NCBI GenBank assembly: GCA_013397435.1
Contig: VZRG01001499.1
Span: 1 to 64,000, forward strand
Direction of reading: 5' to 3'
Length of the DNA: 64,000 bases
DNA from: Erythrocercus mccallii
Taxonomy: Eukaryota > Chordata > Aves > Passeriformes > Dicruridae
This document shows positions 45,293 through 59,269 of this stretch, piece by piece; position 1 is the first letter of the stretch, and every line of letters starts with the position of its first letter. Below the pieces are notes generated by a model that saw only the letters and a list, made by a program, of their open reading frames with translations, did no database searches and was not told where the DNA came from. The translations under genes and the position numbers were made by a program.

Positions 45293-46130
45293 AACCAGGA
45301 TCTATAGAGAGGTCTGAGCTCCAGAGTGTCCATGGACAGTGTTTGCGCAGCTGACGGAGTGTCTGCAACGTGAGAAGGAGTGGCAGGGAGTCACAGGACT
45401 TTGGAGGTAACTGCTAGAGTGAAATTCAGGTCCTAGCTTTCCACTTCTAAATTCTGAGGCTCCGCCTGGCCCCCAAAGTTGCAGACGGCAGCTTGAAGCC
45501 GTGACATATGGCAGGGTTTTAAAGGGTCAGAAACCAAAGTGTAAAAAAGCTCACTCCTTCCCAACCAAATACACACATAAATGTCTATTTATGTAAAAGA
45601 AATCTTATGATTTAAAAACAGTCATGTAACTTTGACAGCCGCGATTTTTGAACAGGTAAAAATGGTTCTGCTGCGTTTTAGGGGTGTGATAAACCCTTCT
45701 CCCGAGGCTGAATCCAGCACCAAGGCACACCCCCACCTTCCCCACGGTGGGATGCTTTTTATACGCTCTTCCAGCACTGATGGAAACAAAGCTACACGGC
45801 CAGTTGGGCTCAGGTTTAGCCTTGTCTGCTGGGGCCCCTTTTCACACCAATTCAGACAGCCTGGCATCAGTCTCCCTCTTTGTACAGCGGCGAGAGGGGC
45901 AGGTCGGGGCACACGGCACAGCGAGGAGCGGCGGGGTCTCCAGGCAGCGCTCGGCGAGCGCTGGCGGGCACAGATGGTGTTATTTCCCCCCGAGGGCCGC
46001 GGGGTGCCCGCAGCGATGCTGGTGCGCGGCTGAGCAGGGCGCTGGGATTTGCATGTGCCCTTTGCACGCCAGGCGCCGGCTATTTAAATGACAATGGGGC
46101 GAGGGGCAGGTTAGGTATATATATATAGAC
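45293..46130. promoter_or_regulatory. CpG-containing candidate regulatory block
   Basis: No repeat is recognised. It has a T-box half-site GGTGTGA (45683-45689), a CpG-rich core (about 45890-46080), an octamer word (46047-46054), a tatttaaatg element (46081-46090) and a SOX-like acaatgg just after. It ends in a short (TA)n near 46116-46127. The mixture of CpG-rich and A/T motifs without coding potential suggests an enhancer or promoter; this is inference. Confidence 0.32.
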
Positions 46131-47539
46131 AGAGAGATATTTCTCTGTCTGCATGGGCTGCTGCTGGCAGCTGCAGTCCAGCAGCCATCCTCGCCTCCCC
46201 TATCAATATCCTTTCCCCTGAGCTGGAAGGACTAAGGGATAATTTAGTCTTTATGCTAGTTTGGACTTTGTCTGATTACCAGCTGAGCCTGATTACACAG
46301 GCCTTGCTGTCCCTTCTGGGATACAGTCCAGACAGCACAGAGGGGCCACTGCTCCTCCTGCCAGTTTTGCCACTGCCAATCCCTCTGATTTTATTTTGGA
46401 TTGCAGGAGGGGTGGCTTGTTGTCTCTGCTGTCCTCCCTGTGCACCCACTGTCAGGGACCAAAGGACCTAATTTTTCTTGAGGACCATAAATTACATTCA
46501 AACACAGGGCTTGAATACGAACATGTAGAGCCAGCTGGTGGGAAGCTGAGCTCTTGTGACTACTGATGACATGGAGCTGGGTCCTGCAGCAAGGAGCAAA
46601 GTGGGGCTCATCTTCAAGTGGGCCTCCTTACCCACCCCAGTTTCCCTTTTCTTTCGCTGTTTGGCACCTCGGTATGTGTCAGTGGGTGCCTTGGACATGT
46701 GTGTAACTGGGAGCAAGAGTGAGCTGTCAGGTAGAAACCAGTCCAAACGGCAAAGCTGAAGATCTATTCCAGCTGAGCATCCCAGCTCCAGCTATTTCAC
46801 AGAGAGCAGAGCGAGTGTCAGGCCAGGCAGTGTTGAAGTATTGGGAACTGACAGCAGCCAGCAGTCACAGTCCAGCAGCCAGCCCATCCTCCCCCACCAC
46901 TTGCCACTTAGGAGCACTTGGATCAGCCAGACACAAGATTCAGATCTCCATCCATATCTACAGTTCTAACAGAGTTCAGAGGAAGTGAAGTTTTGGCTTT
47001 GGACTTATGCAATTTTCAAAGCTAATGAACAGATGGTGTTTTACTTGCTGTCTCCAGCCCCTTTGTATTAGCTGTGATCCAAGTCTAAACACCATAGATG
47101 AATTAGGATGGTCATGTTCCACATTCACTTGGAGAGGAATTATGTGGGGAGATGGAGGGACATAATGCAAAAAGTCCTAGAGCCAGGACCAGTTTAAAAA
47201 CACCTCTGCACAGCTGGAGCAGCGTGTTGCACAGAGGAGTTACCACAACTTCTGAAGCTCAATGAAAACACTTGACCCTTGACTTGACCTGAGACCTCTG
47301 GTTATTGATCCCAGGAAAACTTTACAGAGAGGACAGTTGCATTCTGGCTGCAGCAGCTCTGGCTCCTGAATGGCTCCTCTTGTTTTTAGGAACTGTAACT
47401 CTGAGCTGTCCCTTCAGCCTCTCTGCACTGTCTCCAAACCTTTTGGGTGACTAGGACTGTATGAGAGTTTGGCTCCATCATCTCTGGGGTACCCTTTGAA
47501 AAAAGTGTAGGCTGCCCTTATACTGCCTGGTAGTTTCTC
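46131..47539. other. Intergenic, no recognised feature
   Basis: No coding exon or clear transposon is recognised. Confidence 0.5.
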
Positions 47540-47830
47540 CTCACCAGAGTACAAACCTAGCTCCTAAAACCTTTTCTCATGTTATGTGCTCCAGGCCCCA
47601 TAGCATCTCAATTGATTCTTCCAGGTTTTTCAACATCCTTCTGGAACCTGGGAGGTCCAAACAGAACAGAATATCTAGGCACAGTCTCACCAATTTAGGA
47701 ACAGATAAGGATAATTTCTCTCAATCTGCTGGTCACCTTCCTCCTGATGTGGTCTAGAATGTGGATGGCATTATTTGCAATGACAACACTCTCCTTGGCC
47801 TCCACTTGTAATCCCCTGGTCCTTTTCAGC
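47540..47830 (-). repeat. Old CR1 LINE fragment
   Basis: A diverged reverse copy of the CR1 ORF2 region: tgttatgtgctccaggcccc, gtctcaccaatttaggaaca, ctgctggtcaccttcctcct and atgtggatggcattatttgc appear in the order found in reverse CR1. Confidence 0.7.
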
Positions 47831-48290
47831 TGGGTATAAACAGGTATATCTTCACTGGTGGATCATACAGGCCCAAGGAGTGCTCCTGGTGGCATTAGTC
47901 ATGGGTCTAGGTGGCATTTGGGATCTGACCTCCTGAGTCTCATTGTTAGTGGCACCCTGAACATTTTTCTTGTCCTGTTCCAGGCAGCTGAGACAATATG
48001 AGAGCTTGGGGAACAGCAGGGTGCATCCAGCTGCTGAGAACTGATGCAAGCTCCATCAGAGGACGGAGCTCAAGCAGTGGTTTGTCTGGTGGCACCACGG
48101 TTGCTGACCCCTCCCATGGCACTGCAGGCTCAGGTAGCACAGTGCTGTCCTGTGCTCTGAGGCACAGATGGTCTGAAAGAGACTCTCTTGATCACACGCA
48201 ATGTTGCGACAACTCTATTGGAGCAAAGAGCTGTCTGTCAGCATCCTGTTTCCAAGCATGACTTGCAGCAGCTGTGTAGGGAAAAGGTAT

Positions 48291-48292
<2 letters not shown>

Positions 48293-48324
<32 letters not shown>
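48293..48324. repeat. T32 homopolymer
   Basis: An uninterrupted run of 32 T. It could be the reverse of a retrocopy poly-A tail, but the sequence to its right is not recognised. Confidence 0.95.
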
Positions 48325-48326
<2 letters not shown>

Positions 48327-51300
48327 CTACCAGGAGGAGGATCACTGGCAGGCCTATCTTTTTAGCTTTGGGACATTTTGGAAATATCCACAGAGAGGAG
48401 TTTGATCAATCTTTCCCACAGACTGAATAAAGCTGAATAACTCACAGCCCAAGACATTTGCTGCTTTTGTAGTGGCACTCTGAGCCCCTTTTCATTGTAC
48501 GCAGGCACTTGTGCCCTCATAGGTAATTTAAAGGTGGAACATCTCCAAGTTATTAAAATGTTCTGTATTAATAGTTCATTTTCAAGCAGCTTCTTGCTTA
48601 GGCTTTATTTAAGGTGAAGCAAAATGTTTTCATGGATCTGAAACTCACTTTTTTGCAAAGAATTTTTTCTAGAGGTATGATTTCAAATTCCAGGCTTTTT
48701 CTCTGGTATGGGTTAAACACAAGAATTGAATTTTTAAAATTGCCTCTGAAGAGACAGAGGAAAACTATGGAACCTCAATACTCCTAGACTTCAGCTGACC
48801 CTTCTGTTAAGTTTGGGGGGATGGGTTTGTTGTTGTAGTGGTCTGGGTGAAAGCATTGCCATTTCTTGCTAAGAAGAGTGCAAGCTGCTGAGCTGTGTCA
48901 TGTTTGACAAACCCAAACTTCAAGTGTTTTGCTTTGAAGAGCTTGGGGGCACGTGTTCCTTAGTTGGCTAACTGGGATTTTAGGAATGGAATCTATTTTC
49001 GATAAATGATGGCATGTAGACATGCTAATGGGCAAAGTGTCAGCCTCCAGATAACAATATTGTTCTTACAGCCTGCCAAAAGCAGTGCTTGGTGGTTTGG
49101 TCTCTCCTGCTAACCAGTGCTTGCCTAAAGTGCAATTAAAGCTGATGCAAAGTCCAGTCCTGGGCTGGGAACGCTGCGAGGTGTGCTGCAGAGATCATGG
49201 GGTTTCTCCTGAACATTGCTTTGTTCCAAGTGATGTGTCCTGGCCCTGGCTACTTTTGCCATGCTATTTGTGCTGCCATCACTGAGGAGAGCTGTGCTAC
49301 ACCTGCTTGCTGCTGGTGTGGGCCCCTCCAGGTACATTAGCTGTGCTCTGCACCATGCTGAATTGATGCTGCTGCAGGACACGAGCTGTGCTGCAGCTGC
49401 TGAGAGCAGTTGTGCCTGAGGTGCTGTGCCATGGGACTTGGTGCACGGCCTCCACCTTCATGGTGCAGCTCATGTGCAACCTGGACCCCCTGCCTGCCAG
49501 CCTTGAGCTTGTTCTGTGCCAGTCTGTGGTTGGGTAGCAGGGGGCTGCATTTGGGCTCTGCCCCTGGCTGCTGTTATTTATGGAAACTGGGCAACTGTTC
49601 ATGGAAAAAGCTAGCAGAGGGTGCCTTGCCAACTGCTCTTCTGCTGGCAGTAACCTGCAGAGCACGTGTGTGTGCAGTGGTGTTCAAAGGAGGTGTACGG
49701 CTATGGAAACCTGCCTTTGCATGCCCAGAGTGTGTGAGAGCCTGCGAACAGAGGTACTAATGCTCCTCTGCCTTGGCTCCCCTGTGATCTTCTGCAAACA
49801 GCCCTGCGGGGAAAACCACTTCATTTTCTGCTCTGCATTCCCTATGCTCACAATACCTGGGGAAAAAATGACAGCTCTCTTTTCTTGAGACTACATGTCA
49901 AATGCCCGGGGCTGTAATGAAATATAGATCTACCTGATGCTGGACATAATACACGGGTGTTTCATTCTTACACTTGAGGAAAGAACCTGCCATGTCTCCA
50001 GCTCACTGCAGCCTACTGCAGCTGGAGGAGAGCCATTCTCTAGCTTCACTTTGCTAGCAGTCACCTAAAGTAATAATATGGTGCTACTTAGGGTGTAGTG
50101 AGGCTCCATGAGTAATATGATCAACTACAAAGATTAATCAGGGGCTTTAACCAAAGACCCTATTTGGGGAATTGGCTCCTGACTACTCATTTCACCAGTG
50201 CTTGTTTCAGAGCCACCTCGGTGTCTGTTGTGCCTCTGATCTGAGAGGCCCTTGCTAAGCAGCTGCAGACATCTGGCACATCTTCCTTTCAGGCCTGACC
50301 CATTTAAGGCTGGGGAGGACAGGTGAACACAAGCTGAGCCAGAGCTGACCTGCAGAGGAAGGAAGAGGCAGGGAGACCTGCGTTGCCCAGAAATGCTTTC
50401 TGCACTGCAGTGATGGTCACCACCCAGAAAGAGGAGCAGAGGAAACTCTGGAGGAGCCTGCCATGCTCAGACAGGGACCCATTCTGCTGCAGCTCCAAGC
50501 ATGGTTTGAGGCCAGTGTGTGGCTGCAGTACAGCAGCTTAATGAGTTGCCACATGTCAGCCACACTGCGGTAGCCATCTGTGTGTGATGGATGTGTGGTG
50601 TGCAGTGGGGTGCTGACGAAGCTACCTCACCTCCCCATCTTTGCTATTACAAGTGGCTTTGAGTTTGTCACAGGCTGTGGGCATTGATCTCTGCTCAGCT
50701 GCCATGGGGTGGTGAGCCACCAGGCTGCAGAGCTTGGAGCTGCTTGCCCTTTTCCAAAGCGAGGAGTCAAGCTTTGCTGGAAGGACACATTTCCTCACAT
50801 ACTGCCCATGAAGGCATTCACTGTGACAGGAGATCACTGAGGCCAATGACTATGCCCAATTCAAAAAAAGCATCAAATATTTATTTAAGTGGGCCTTCCA
50901 AGTGATCTATCAGTAAATATGCAAAAATATGCAAGAGCCATGAGGGAAATGGAAGAACCCAGCCTTAAAGCGTTACAGCCCACCCTGGCCACTGTGTTCG
51001 CAAGTTATTTTCAATGGACAGGTAGTACATCATGGAGGACAGCAGGTTTTTGAGGACCTTTTCCAGATAAGGCAGCCTTGGCCCATGCCAGGAGACTGAC
51101 CTACGTGAACCTTGTCCTTAGTCTGGCAAGTTCAGCCTGAAACCTCTTTACACAGCTCACATCAGGCCAAGACAAAACAAATGCTCCCAGCTCAGGTGTT
51201 AGGCTGATTTAATGACAATCTTTTTTTTTAAAACAACCTCAACACCACATGAGTGAAAGTTATTTTTTAAACTGGGTGACTAAAAAAAAAAAAAAGGAAT

Positions 51301-52078
51301 GACCTATAAGAACTTAAATTAAAAAAATAATTTTTAAATAGTTGGTGAGGAGTCATCTTTGGTAAATGCCTAGTAGCTGGCTTGATGTGGGTCTTCTGTC
51401 TGCCTTTGTGTGCGGGTACATATGGTCTCAGTGGATATGTGTGGAGTGGAAGCAGTCCTGTTCTGTAGGTCCCCTGTGCTCAGGTTTGTGTTTGTGTACT
51501 GGGAGCGTTAATGAGAACAGACTGCCTTTCTTTCCCTTCGTTCCCCAATCCCATCTGTTCAAACAAAAGGCTGAAAGGGAGAGAGAGCTGAGACCCTGCT
51601 GGTCAAGAGGGGATGGATAATAACACATATCCTTGGGCTACATTTCAGCACATGCAACCCTTTCAAGCTGTGCTAAAGCTTTTATTCAGGCAAGAGAAAG
51701 AACAACCAATATAAAATAAGGAATTTTTTTCTTCTTTTTAGAAAAGCTGCATCAGGCCTGAAGGATGCTACATTCCCTTCTTTCCTTCTAACATTTTATA
51801 ATGCTGGATTATCAAAAAAAAAGGGTCTAAACCCATACTGATTATATATTTGTGTGTGTACAGACAGAGCATGATACTGGGCTAGATCGAGTGACATATG
51901 CAGAGGGGCCAGGGATGGCTTAGAAAGTCAATTTTCACTCTGTTTGCACATGGTAACAGTTCCAGATTCGTGTAATTAACTATACATCAAAAGGGTGTGA
52001 AGGAAGATATATTCCTCTCCACCTTGGGGATTTGATAGGTACTTTGCAATTCATGGCTAACCCCCCATTCACATATTT
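48325..52078. other. Intergenic, no recognised gene
   Basis: About 3.75 kb with no supported feature beyond low-complexity A runs near 51275-51320. Confidence 0.55.
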
Positions 52079-52345
52079 GTCATTATGGTCGTGCCAAACA
52101 ACTCATCTGAAGATCAAAACAGCTTTCTTGGGGGCTGTTACAGCGAGAGCAGCACAGGAGATGGCACCTTGAATCCCAGAGTGGGTACCGAGTGGCAGAG
52201 AGGGATGCAGCCCTGGATGGCGGCGCTGGTGTTCAGCCCTCTGCCAGCCGTTTCAGGGACGTCATAATGGTTTACGGGAGAAAAATGGTCTCAAATGCCA
52301 TTAGTTTAATGCTTCATAATGTCGTTGTGTCTGTTTTAAATGCAA
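52079..52345. promoter_or_regulatory. Candidate conserved non-coding element
   Basis: A repeat-free stretch with retained CpG, a CRE/ATF-like gacgtcat (52258-52265), gtcattatgg and ccattagtttaatg homeodomain-type words. It looks compositionally different from its surroundings. Functional status is inferred. Confidence 0.28.
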
Positions 52346-55300
52346 TCACCAAGCTCAGGGGACACCCAGGACTAAAATTAAAAAAAAGAAGAAAAATGCT
52401 TCCAGAAATGTAACGATGGTAAAGGAGGCAGGGAAGTCTTTGGCAAGTGAAGAAATGAGATTCACTGGTTCTTTTCCACTGAGCAGGTAGCACATGAGTA
52501 ATTGGTAAAAGACGGCTAAAGGGATATTCATCTTGAGAACTGATTGCATCCAGGTTGTAATAAATACACCAAAGTAACATAATCAGTCTGGAGGCAGAGG
52601 AGAGTTTTGCAAAACACAAGACCTGATCCTGGCCAAGATTTTCAGAAAGAGTAATTTCAAGTGAAATTTCTAGTGCTGTGTTACTGTCTTTGCCTCTTTT
52701 TCAGAAGTGGCGCACAATGGATTCCACTGAATGCGTCCATCATCCCCTACCCATCTAGCAAGTTTATTGATGTGTATGTGGGTGCCTAACTCCAGGGTGC
52801 ACTGCCTCAAAGAGAGAGAGCCACAAAAAATGAGACATATCAAAACCAGTGAACAAGCTGAATCTGATCTGTTTACATTAAGAGAAATGCAAATAAATTG
52901 GAAAAGCAATGAGTAGAAGCAGTGGTTGTGCTCATGCAAGCCTTAGAAATCCTTCAAGTTTCTTATATCTTGTTTCAATCACACAGGTGGAGCTGTTTCC
53001 TTAGGGATGAAATCCTCCCTTGTTGACATCTCCCACTCCCACATATACTTGCCTCCCAAGTGAAGCAGGTATATGTTCCTTTCAGACAGGAGCTGTTTGG
53101 TTTCAGCAGTCATCAGTTATTCTCCAGGAAGGGATTAAACAAGGTGAAGGGATCATAGGACCATCTAGCACTGCTCCTTTGTGTCCTTTTTCTTTGGAAT
53201 CCTAGCAAATGGGAGCAACCTGCTTCTATGCATTGATGCTGGCAGCTAATCTAATGTAGAAAATTTACATAAGCATCACATTCCCTCTCATCTCTACACC
53301 TGTTCTCACAGGGCATCCATCTCACATGTAGGTTGCACACTGAGGCTGCCCTCATGCCTATCATTAGAAAGCAGACCCTTGAGCCTGGCCTAACTGTGCA
53401 CCATTGATGTATTGCAGGACAGGCCTCTGCTGAATTCATCCATCAAGCAACCACAAGAAGTGATTTCTGCGGATTAATGTGCTGGTGGGTGCATGCAGAG
53501 GTTGAAAGAGGAAAGGTTCATGGTAATAGCTGGCTTACTGAAAAGACAGAGAAATGAATGTGGCAGAAATAGGGTCCTTAGCATTGCAGATAGGTACAGA
53601 TCAATAGGTTGTTGCTTTCAGCTCTTGTTTGCTTTCTGCTACAGCTATTGGCAGAAAACAAGAAAAAGGAGGTTTTTGACAATGCTTTCTACAAGGCTGG
53701 CTTTAAGAGTGTGTTCCTGGAGTCTTACTACTCAGCTGAATGTAACTGTGGAGGCTGAGATCCACCATGGTGGATGTCTCTGGTGGTTTGGGTTGAGGGA
53801 GTTCAGTTTAATCTTGGAAAGAGGTTAGAGAAAAAGAAACAGATATATCTGTAGTTTAAAATTGACTAGCAGTGCCTTTCTTTGAGAAGATCTAAACTTT
53901 CTGTGGAGCAGAGATTAGAAATTTGGCTTGAAAGGAGCTCCACTGCAGGGGATATGACTTCTGTCATACCCTGAAAAACTGTCCCAGTTTGGCCAGATTG
54001 TGAGTCTCCAAAGAAAATCAGATTAAGTCTCATTGGCACTTGGCAATAGAGTTTTGTCAGAGTTTAACAGCTGAACTGCTGGTCCATCTTTGGCATGTAT
54101 GACCACAGCGCCTGACCCATCCCTGCGGAGCACAGCCCTGAGCAGCGTTTTCCTTGGAATGCACTTAACTGCGTGGGACTGCATTGGTGATGGGTACCAC
54201 AAGTGCAGACTGTGGGAATACAGCTGAGAGGCACACACGGGAAAGTTTCCTTTGCATTTCACCAACAGCGAAAAGTGCAGCCAGATGGACTTAGAGCACC
54301 AGGAATTCCTGAGTAAGGAGAAAAGTCAATGAAGTAGCTATTTGCTGTCATAGATGAAGTAAACAGAATTCTTCAATTAGTTCCTGATGTGAAACAAGTA
54401 AACTAAAGGGGAATGTTTTTTACTGCAGGCCATCAGAGGTATTTTTTGCTATTCTCAAATATATTCCCTGGATGTGATGTGTCAGCAGGCTTCCAGCAAA
54501 AGGCTTTAGAAAAAATGAGTGTTTGTTGGCAATGTGTTCAACATCCTTTCTAGGAAACATCCTTTCCTTCTTCTGACATTCAGGTCATGTTTCATATCTT
54601 ACCCTGCTTCCTAGGAAAATAACAGCAAGATTGGTAGTATTAAGATACTTAGGTCTGCAGAGGTGCTATTTGAATATGGGAAAGATCATATGAATAGCGT
54701 GACTGGTGACTTGGAGTAACTTCAGAAAAAGTTAGAGGTTCCAGATGAACTAGCAAAACTGTCCTTTTCTTATGATGGAAATGGTGTGCCTGAAAGAGAA
54801 GTTAATATAGACAGGTAGGCAAAAAAAAATATGTTCAAAGAGTTACATCAAAGGAACTGAAAAAATCAAAGAGAGGAGCCACAGAAGTTTCATGCTGGCA
54901 TCAGAAGGTCAGTGGCATCAAGGAAGCTGATGAAGCTTGTCAGATATCTAGGGATAAGTTACAGAAATAGTAGGGTCACCATGAGTGAAATAGTAAGATT
55001 ACTGTAAATGAAATATGAACAAAAATACTAGTTTGTGTGAAACCACAAGAAGCAAAAAATAGAGCAAAGGTTGTTAGGCTGGTCTGTATTGAGCATCAAA
55101 GGCATGACTTCAGCAATCAAACTGTAGACACAGAGGAAGATGCTGTTTATGTCAGGCCTGGACAGGGCCCTTGTTTACACAGACAATTCCATAGCAGGTA
55201 CTGGCTCTGATAAACAGGAGGATGGCAGCAAGGTTGCAGCACATAGAGTGTGCCATTGTTCTTCCCATTATCCCAAAAGGAAGGCAGGCAAGTAACCATG

Positions 55301-58300
55301 AGATGCTCAAAATTGGAATTCAGAGGTGTTGTGTGCCAGCTGTGCCTAGGGTTTATGGAGGCTGAAGTGAACAAGACTGTGAAGCAAAATCTGCTCGCAT
55401 AGATTCTGCTGACTCTGAAAAAGTATAAAGGACCCATTCCAAAACCAGGTAACTGTCAGCCAGCAAGAGGGTTCCAAATGCATGGAAGCAATTTTTTCTG
55501 GATACAATATACCTGATACCAAAATATCTGTACTCCACAATCTATTGGACTGGGTACTAAGTCCCAGTAGGATGGACTGAGGATGGACACAGACCTAAAT
55601 TCAGACAGATGATTAGCACTGCCACAGTTCAGAGTAGTACCTCAACAGTGTGGGTTGTCACATGGTCTGTAGGAAACTGAGGAATGAGAAAAATCCTGAC
55701 AAGAGCACTGGGAATCAGAGTCCCTGGTGACTCTAACAGAGAAAAAGCCAAGATAAAAAAAGTAATGTGTGATTCATGGACCCAGGAGTTGCTATTATGC
55801 ATCTTTATGGTCAGACGTAAAGTTGCAAATGGTGAGTTTAGCCCTGCTACTATGGAAGACAGGTAAATGCATCCACTGAAGAAATAAAGAGCAGCTTCTC
55901 ACAATATGAGTGAAAATGAAGCTGAAATGATGCACTCTCCATTCTGGAAGGGCCTCAGACAAAGACAGCAGGATCACGAGGAGACAGTTGTTGTTATGTG
56001 ACCAGGCTTACTGCTGCTTGCCAGCCGTGCCATTGCCCTCCCAAAGTAGACATTAAGACACAATAGACTCAGCATTGTTGAATCAGCTAATCCAGAGTCT
56101 CACTGGATATTTCTGCTTTTTGTAGGTATTTTTTTCAAAGTTCTGTGCTGCAGGGATGTCAAGCAGGGATCCCATTATATGGTGAAGCACATCACTAACT
56201 GGCTTTTGTGACAATCAGCTGTGGTGCAGCACATATGGAGACTAAGGTCATGCTGTACCAGTCCCTCCAGGAGAAAATGATGGTAAACCTCCTTGCTTCT
56301 GAGTGCTTGCTGAAGGGTGCAACCTTTTACTCATACTCCATAATTAGAGACAGTTTCTACTCTCATAAAGCAGTAGCCAGCAATAAAGCAAGGCTAACCC
56401 ACAGCTCTGGATCAAAACAGCCTGGGATGTTGATCTGTTTGAAAGCTGACTCCTAGTTTGGTGGATGAATCTAATGCCTTAACAAACTGGCTGCCTGCAG
56501 ATGAGCATACACAGGCTGCTCAGCTCCTTTCTTTATCTCTTTCAGATGTCACTGCTAGGAACAGTGATTAAATCCCCATGTGACTACTTTCAATCAGTAA
56601 GAGTAGGTCTTGTTTCTCCAGAGGCGTGTACCAGAGTGGCTCAGTCACCTCATGGCACTGAGAAAGCACCTGTGTTAGCCAAGGATTCAGATACTTCTCA
56701 TGATGAGATGAAGCTAGATGGGACTGGTCAGCTTCACAAGTAGGGTGGGACTGGGCAGGTTGCAAATTCTCCTGCTGTGTGGGTCAGGTCCTTATACTGC
56801 TGACAGAGCATTTGCAGTCTAAACACGTAAAGGGTGGAAAAGGGAAGCATATGTTGTCTCCCAGGAGGATGTGAGACACAGAGAAATACCAGACTGGCTG
56901 TGAGATTCAGAGCTGTAGAGAAATGGCTTTGCTGGTGTCAGTCAAGCCAGAAGCTGCAACTCTTTAGAGAAACTTGAGGAGCCACCATGCAAAGGAAGAA
57001 GAAGCCAATCTGGTATGGACACTTCTCTGAGTGTAACAGTAGTATAACTTCCACATGACAGAAATTCTCCTGCTGAAGATGCTATTGTTTTGAACGCAAT
57101 TATCTTTCACAAAGTTCTTCCACCTAATCGTCTTTAACTTAATGTGCTTTTCCTTTCTACATTGTAACGTAAAATCCATTTCCTTTCAATTTATTTCAGA
57201 TCTATCTGCATCCAGATTACTGTAAGTTGGATGCTCGGTAATTAAATGCGGTTTGTCTGACTAGACAGGCAGTGAATGCTATTACAGCTTGTTTATGCTA
57301 GCAAGGAATGCAGGTTTCTCTGTGCCATCCCACCAGCATGGTTTAACCCTACTCTAGAGAGTTTGTGTGCTAGGCCATGTGCAAGCTTCACCATGCATTT
57401 GGTCCTTGGTTCATGGAGTGACTTCAGTGATTAATGCTCCTTGGGTTTCAGATTCTGAGATTTCAAAATATTTGTCCCACTATGATCTGCCTCAACAGTT
57501 CATCCTGTGTCAGCTCTCACCTGAACCCCTCTTTCTGGTAGGGGCATTTAAGAGATTGCTGACAATATCTGCATGTTTAAAAAAGGATACAAGGCGATAC
57601 AAGGGTTCTACGTTTTGGCTCTACAACGCAGCCTTGTGCTAGAATTCCCAAGTGACTGACAGGATTTGACCCTGGCCTTGGCCCCGTATAACACTCTGGG
57701 AGCTTGTTAAATATGTACTCTGAATCCCATTTCATGTTGTACTTTCACCTTTGGGATACTACTGAGATGCAAATTGTGTAGTAGCAAGAGTCCTGGGTGT
57801 CTCAATACAGAGGAGGTATTATGAGTGTCTGTAGTTCAAGCATACACTGTAAATGCACCGAGAGGTGCTTTAAGAATGATTCAAGAAAAGGTCAAGTGAG
57901 GTGAATTCACCTTTACAGAGTTAGGTTAAAATCTTGGATACTCTTACAAGGCAAATAGAGTAGGAAAATTTTGTGCTAATTTACTTTGCACATTGTTGGA
58001 AGATACTTCATGGGTCAAGAAAGCTGAGAGGTGTCCCTTCAAAATCCTTTGACAGTGATGAGCCTTGTCTGGGGAACACTGAACTGGGAGACACAAGGGC
58101 GCTGCTCTACAGTTTTTAAAGACACTTTCTTTGAAAGAAGTGCTTTCTCTGATAGAGCCTGAACTAGAGAATGTAGCCTTTGAGACAGTCATATGATTAC
58201 GTACACCAAAGTGACTTTAGCATTTTATTTCTGAATCTCTGGATCCTTTTTGTGTTCTGTGTTTCCATCAAGAAAATGAATGAGTGCCCCCAAACCACTT

Positions 58301-59269
58301 TTGAAGACTCCATTCCTCACTGGTCAGCAAGACCTGGCTCATACTGGAGGTGGCCTCTGGCCACAAGATTTACTCTGGTCTGCACTGGGATTTTCTGAAT
58401 GACTACATATGGGGTTTGAGACTGGTTGTTTGTCTGAGACACCTTTGATCACCCAAAAAAGCCCCAGTGGGATGAGCTTAGAAGATGATTGTCCATCTCC
58501 CCCACAGTTCATGTAAACCACTATTTCCATTCCTCCTCTCTTTGTTATCATTTAAAATTCCCCTTAATTTTCCTTGTTTCTTCCTCATTTTTGAGGCTTG
58601 AATCTAAAGTATGTCAAAATTTGCCAGGTTTTGATGACCACAATGGCTGAATCTAAATTCTTCAAGTCTCTCAGCAGTCCTTTCTTCTTTCAAACACTTT
58701 TTAGATCAATATTATTTAAGGTTGCCAGAGCTTAAATCTCCTTGGGGCAATTCAAGCAAGATAAAAAGTTGTGACCCTGAGTAATAGGACCTACCTGTTC
58801 ACAAGGCAAAGTTCTGTCAAAGTAAAGTCTGAAAAATAAGTCAGGACAAGGAGACTGGGGCTGAATTCAAGGCAGGTCCCATCCTACATTTGACCATCTT
58901 ACCGTACATACCATGATTATCTTCTGGATCCTTCTTAGGATTGTTACTCTGGTGACTATCCTAAGTAATTCCTTTGAGATCATGGAACTGCTGTAAGCTT
59001 ACCTTTATGTGTTTGACATCAAACTCCAACCCTTTGACTTTCAGGAAAACCACATTTGTTATGCTTATTGCTCCAGGGAACAAGTCCTCCTCCCTCCCTG
59101 TCTAAAAGATCATATTTACTTTGTCACATTGACCCACTGAGGACTCACCTTACAGACAGCTTTTGTGGACAGCTTTTGAGTTCAGGTCCAAAGAGACCAA
59201 GGCTTGAAAGATGTTGGCATCTGTCAAAGATCTATTTCCTTCAGATCATGAAGATGTAGACTGAGCCAG
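52346..59269. other. Intergenic, no recognised gene
   Basis: About 6.9 kb without supported coding exons, RNA genes or clear transposons. Diffuse old repeats are possible but cannot be shown by eye. Confidence 0.5.

Noticed and set aside
54700..55990. Possible old retroelement interior
   Set aside because: The texture of short broken frames suggested it, but no diagnostic motif could be identified.
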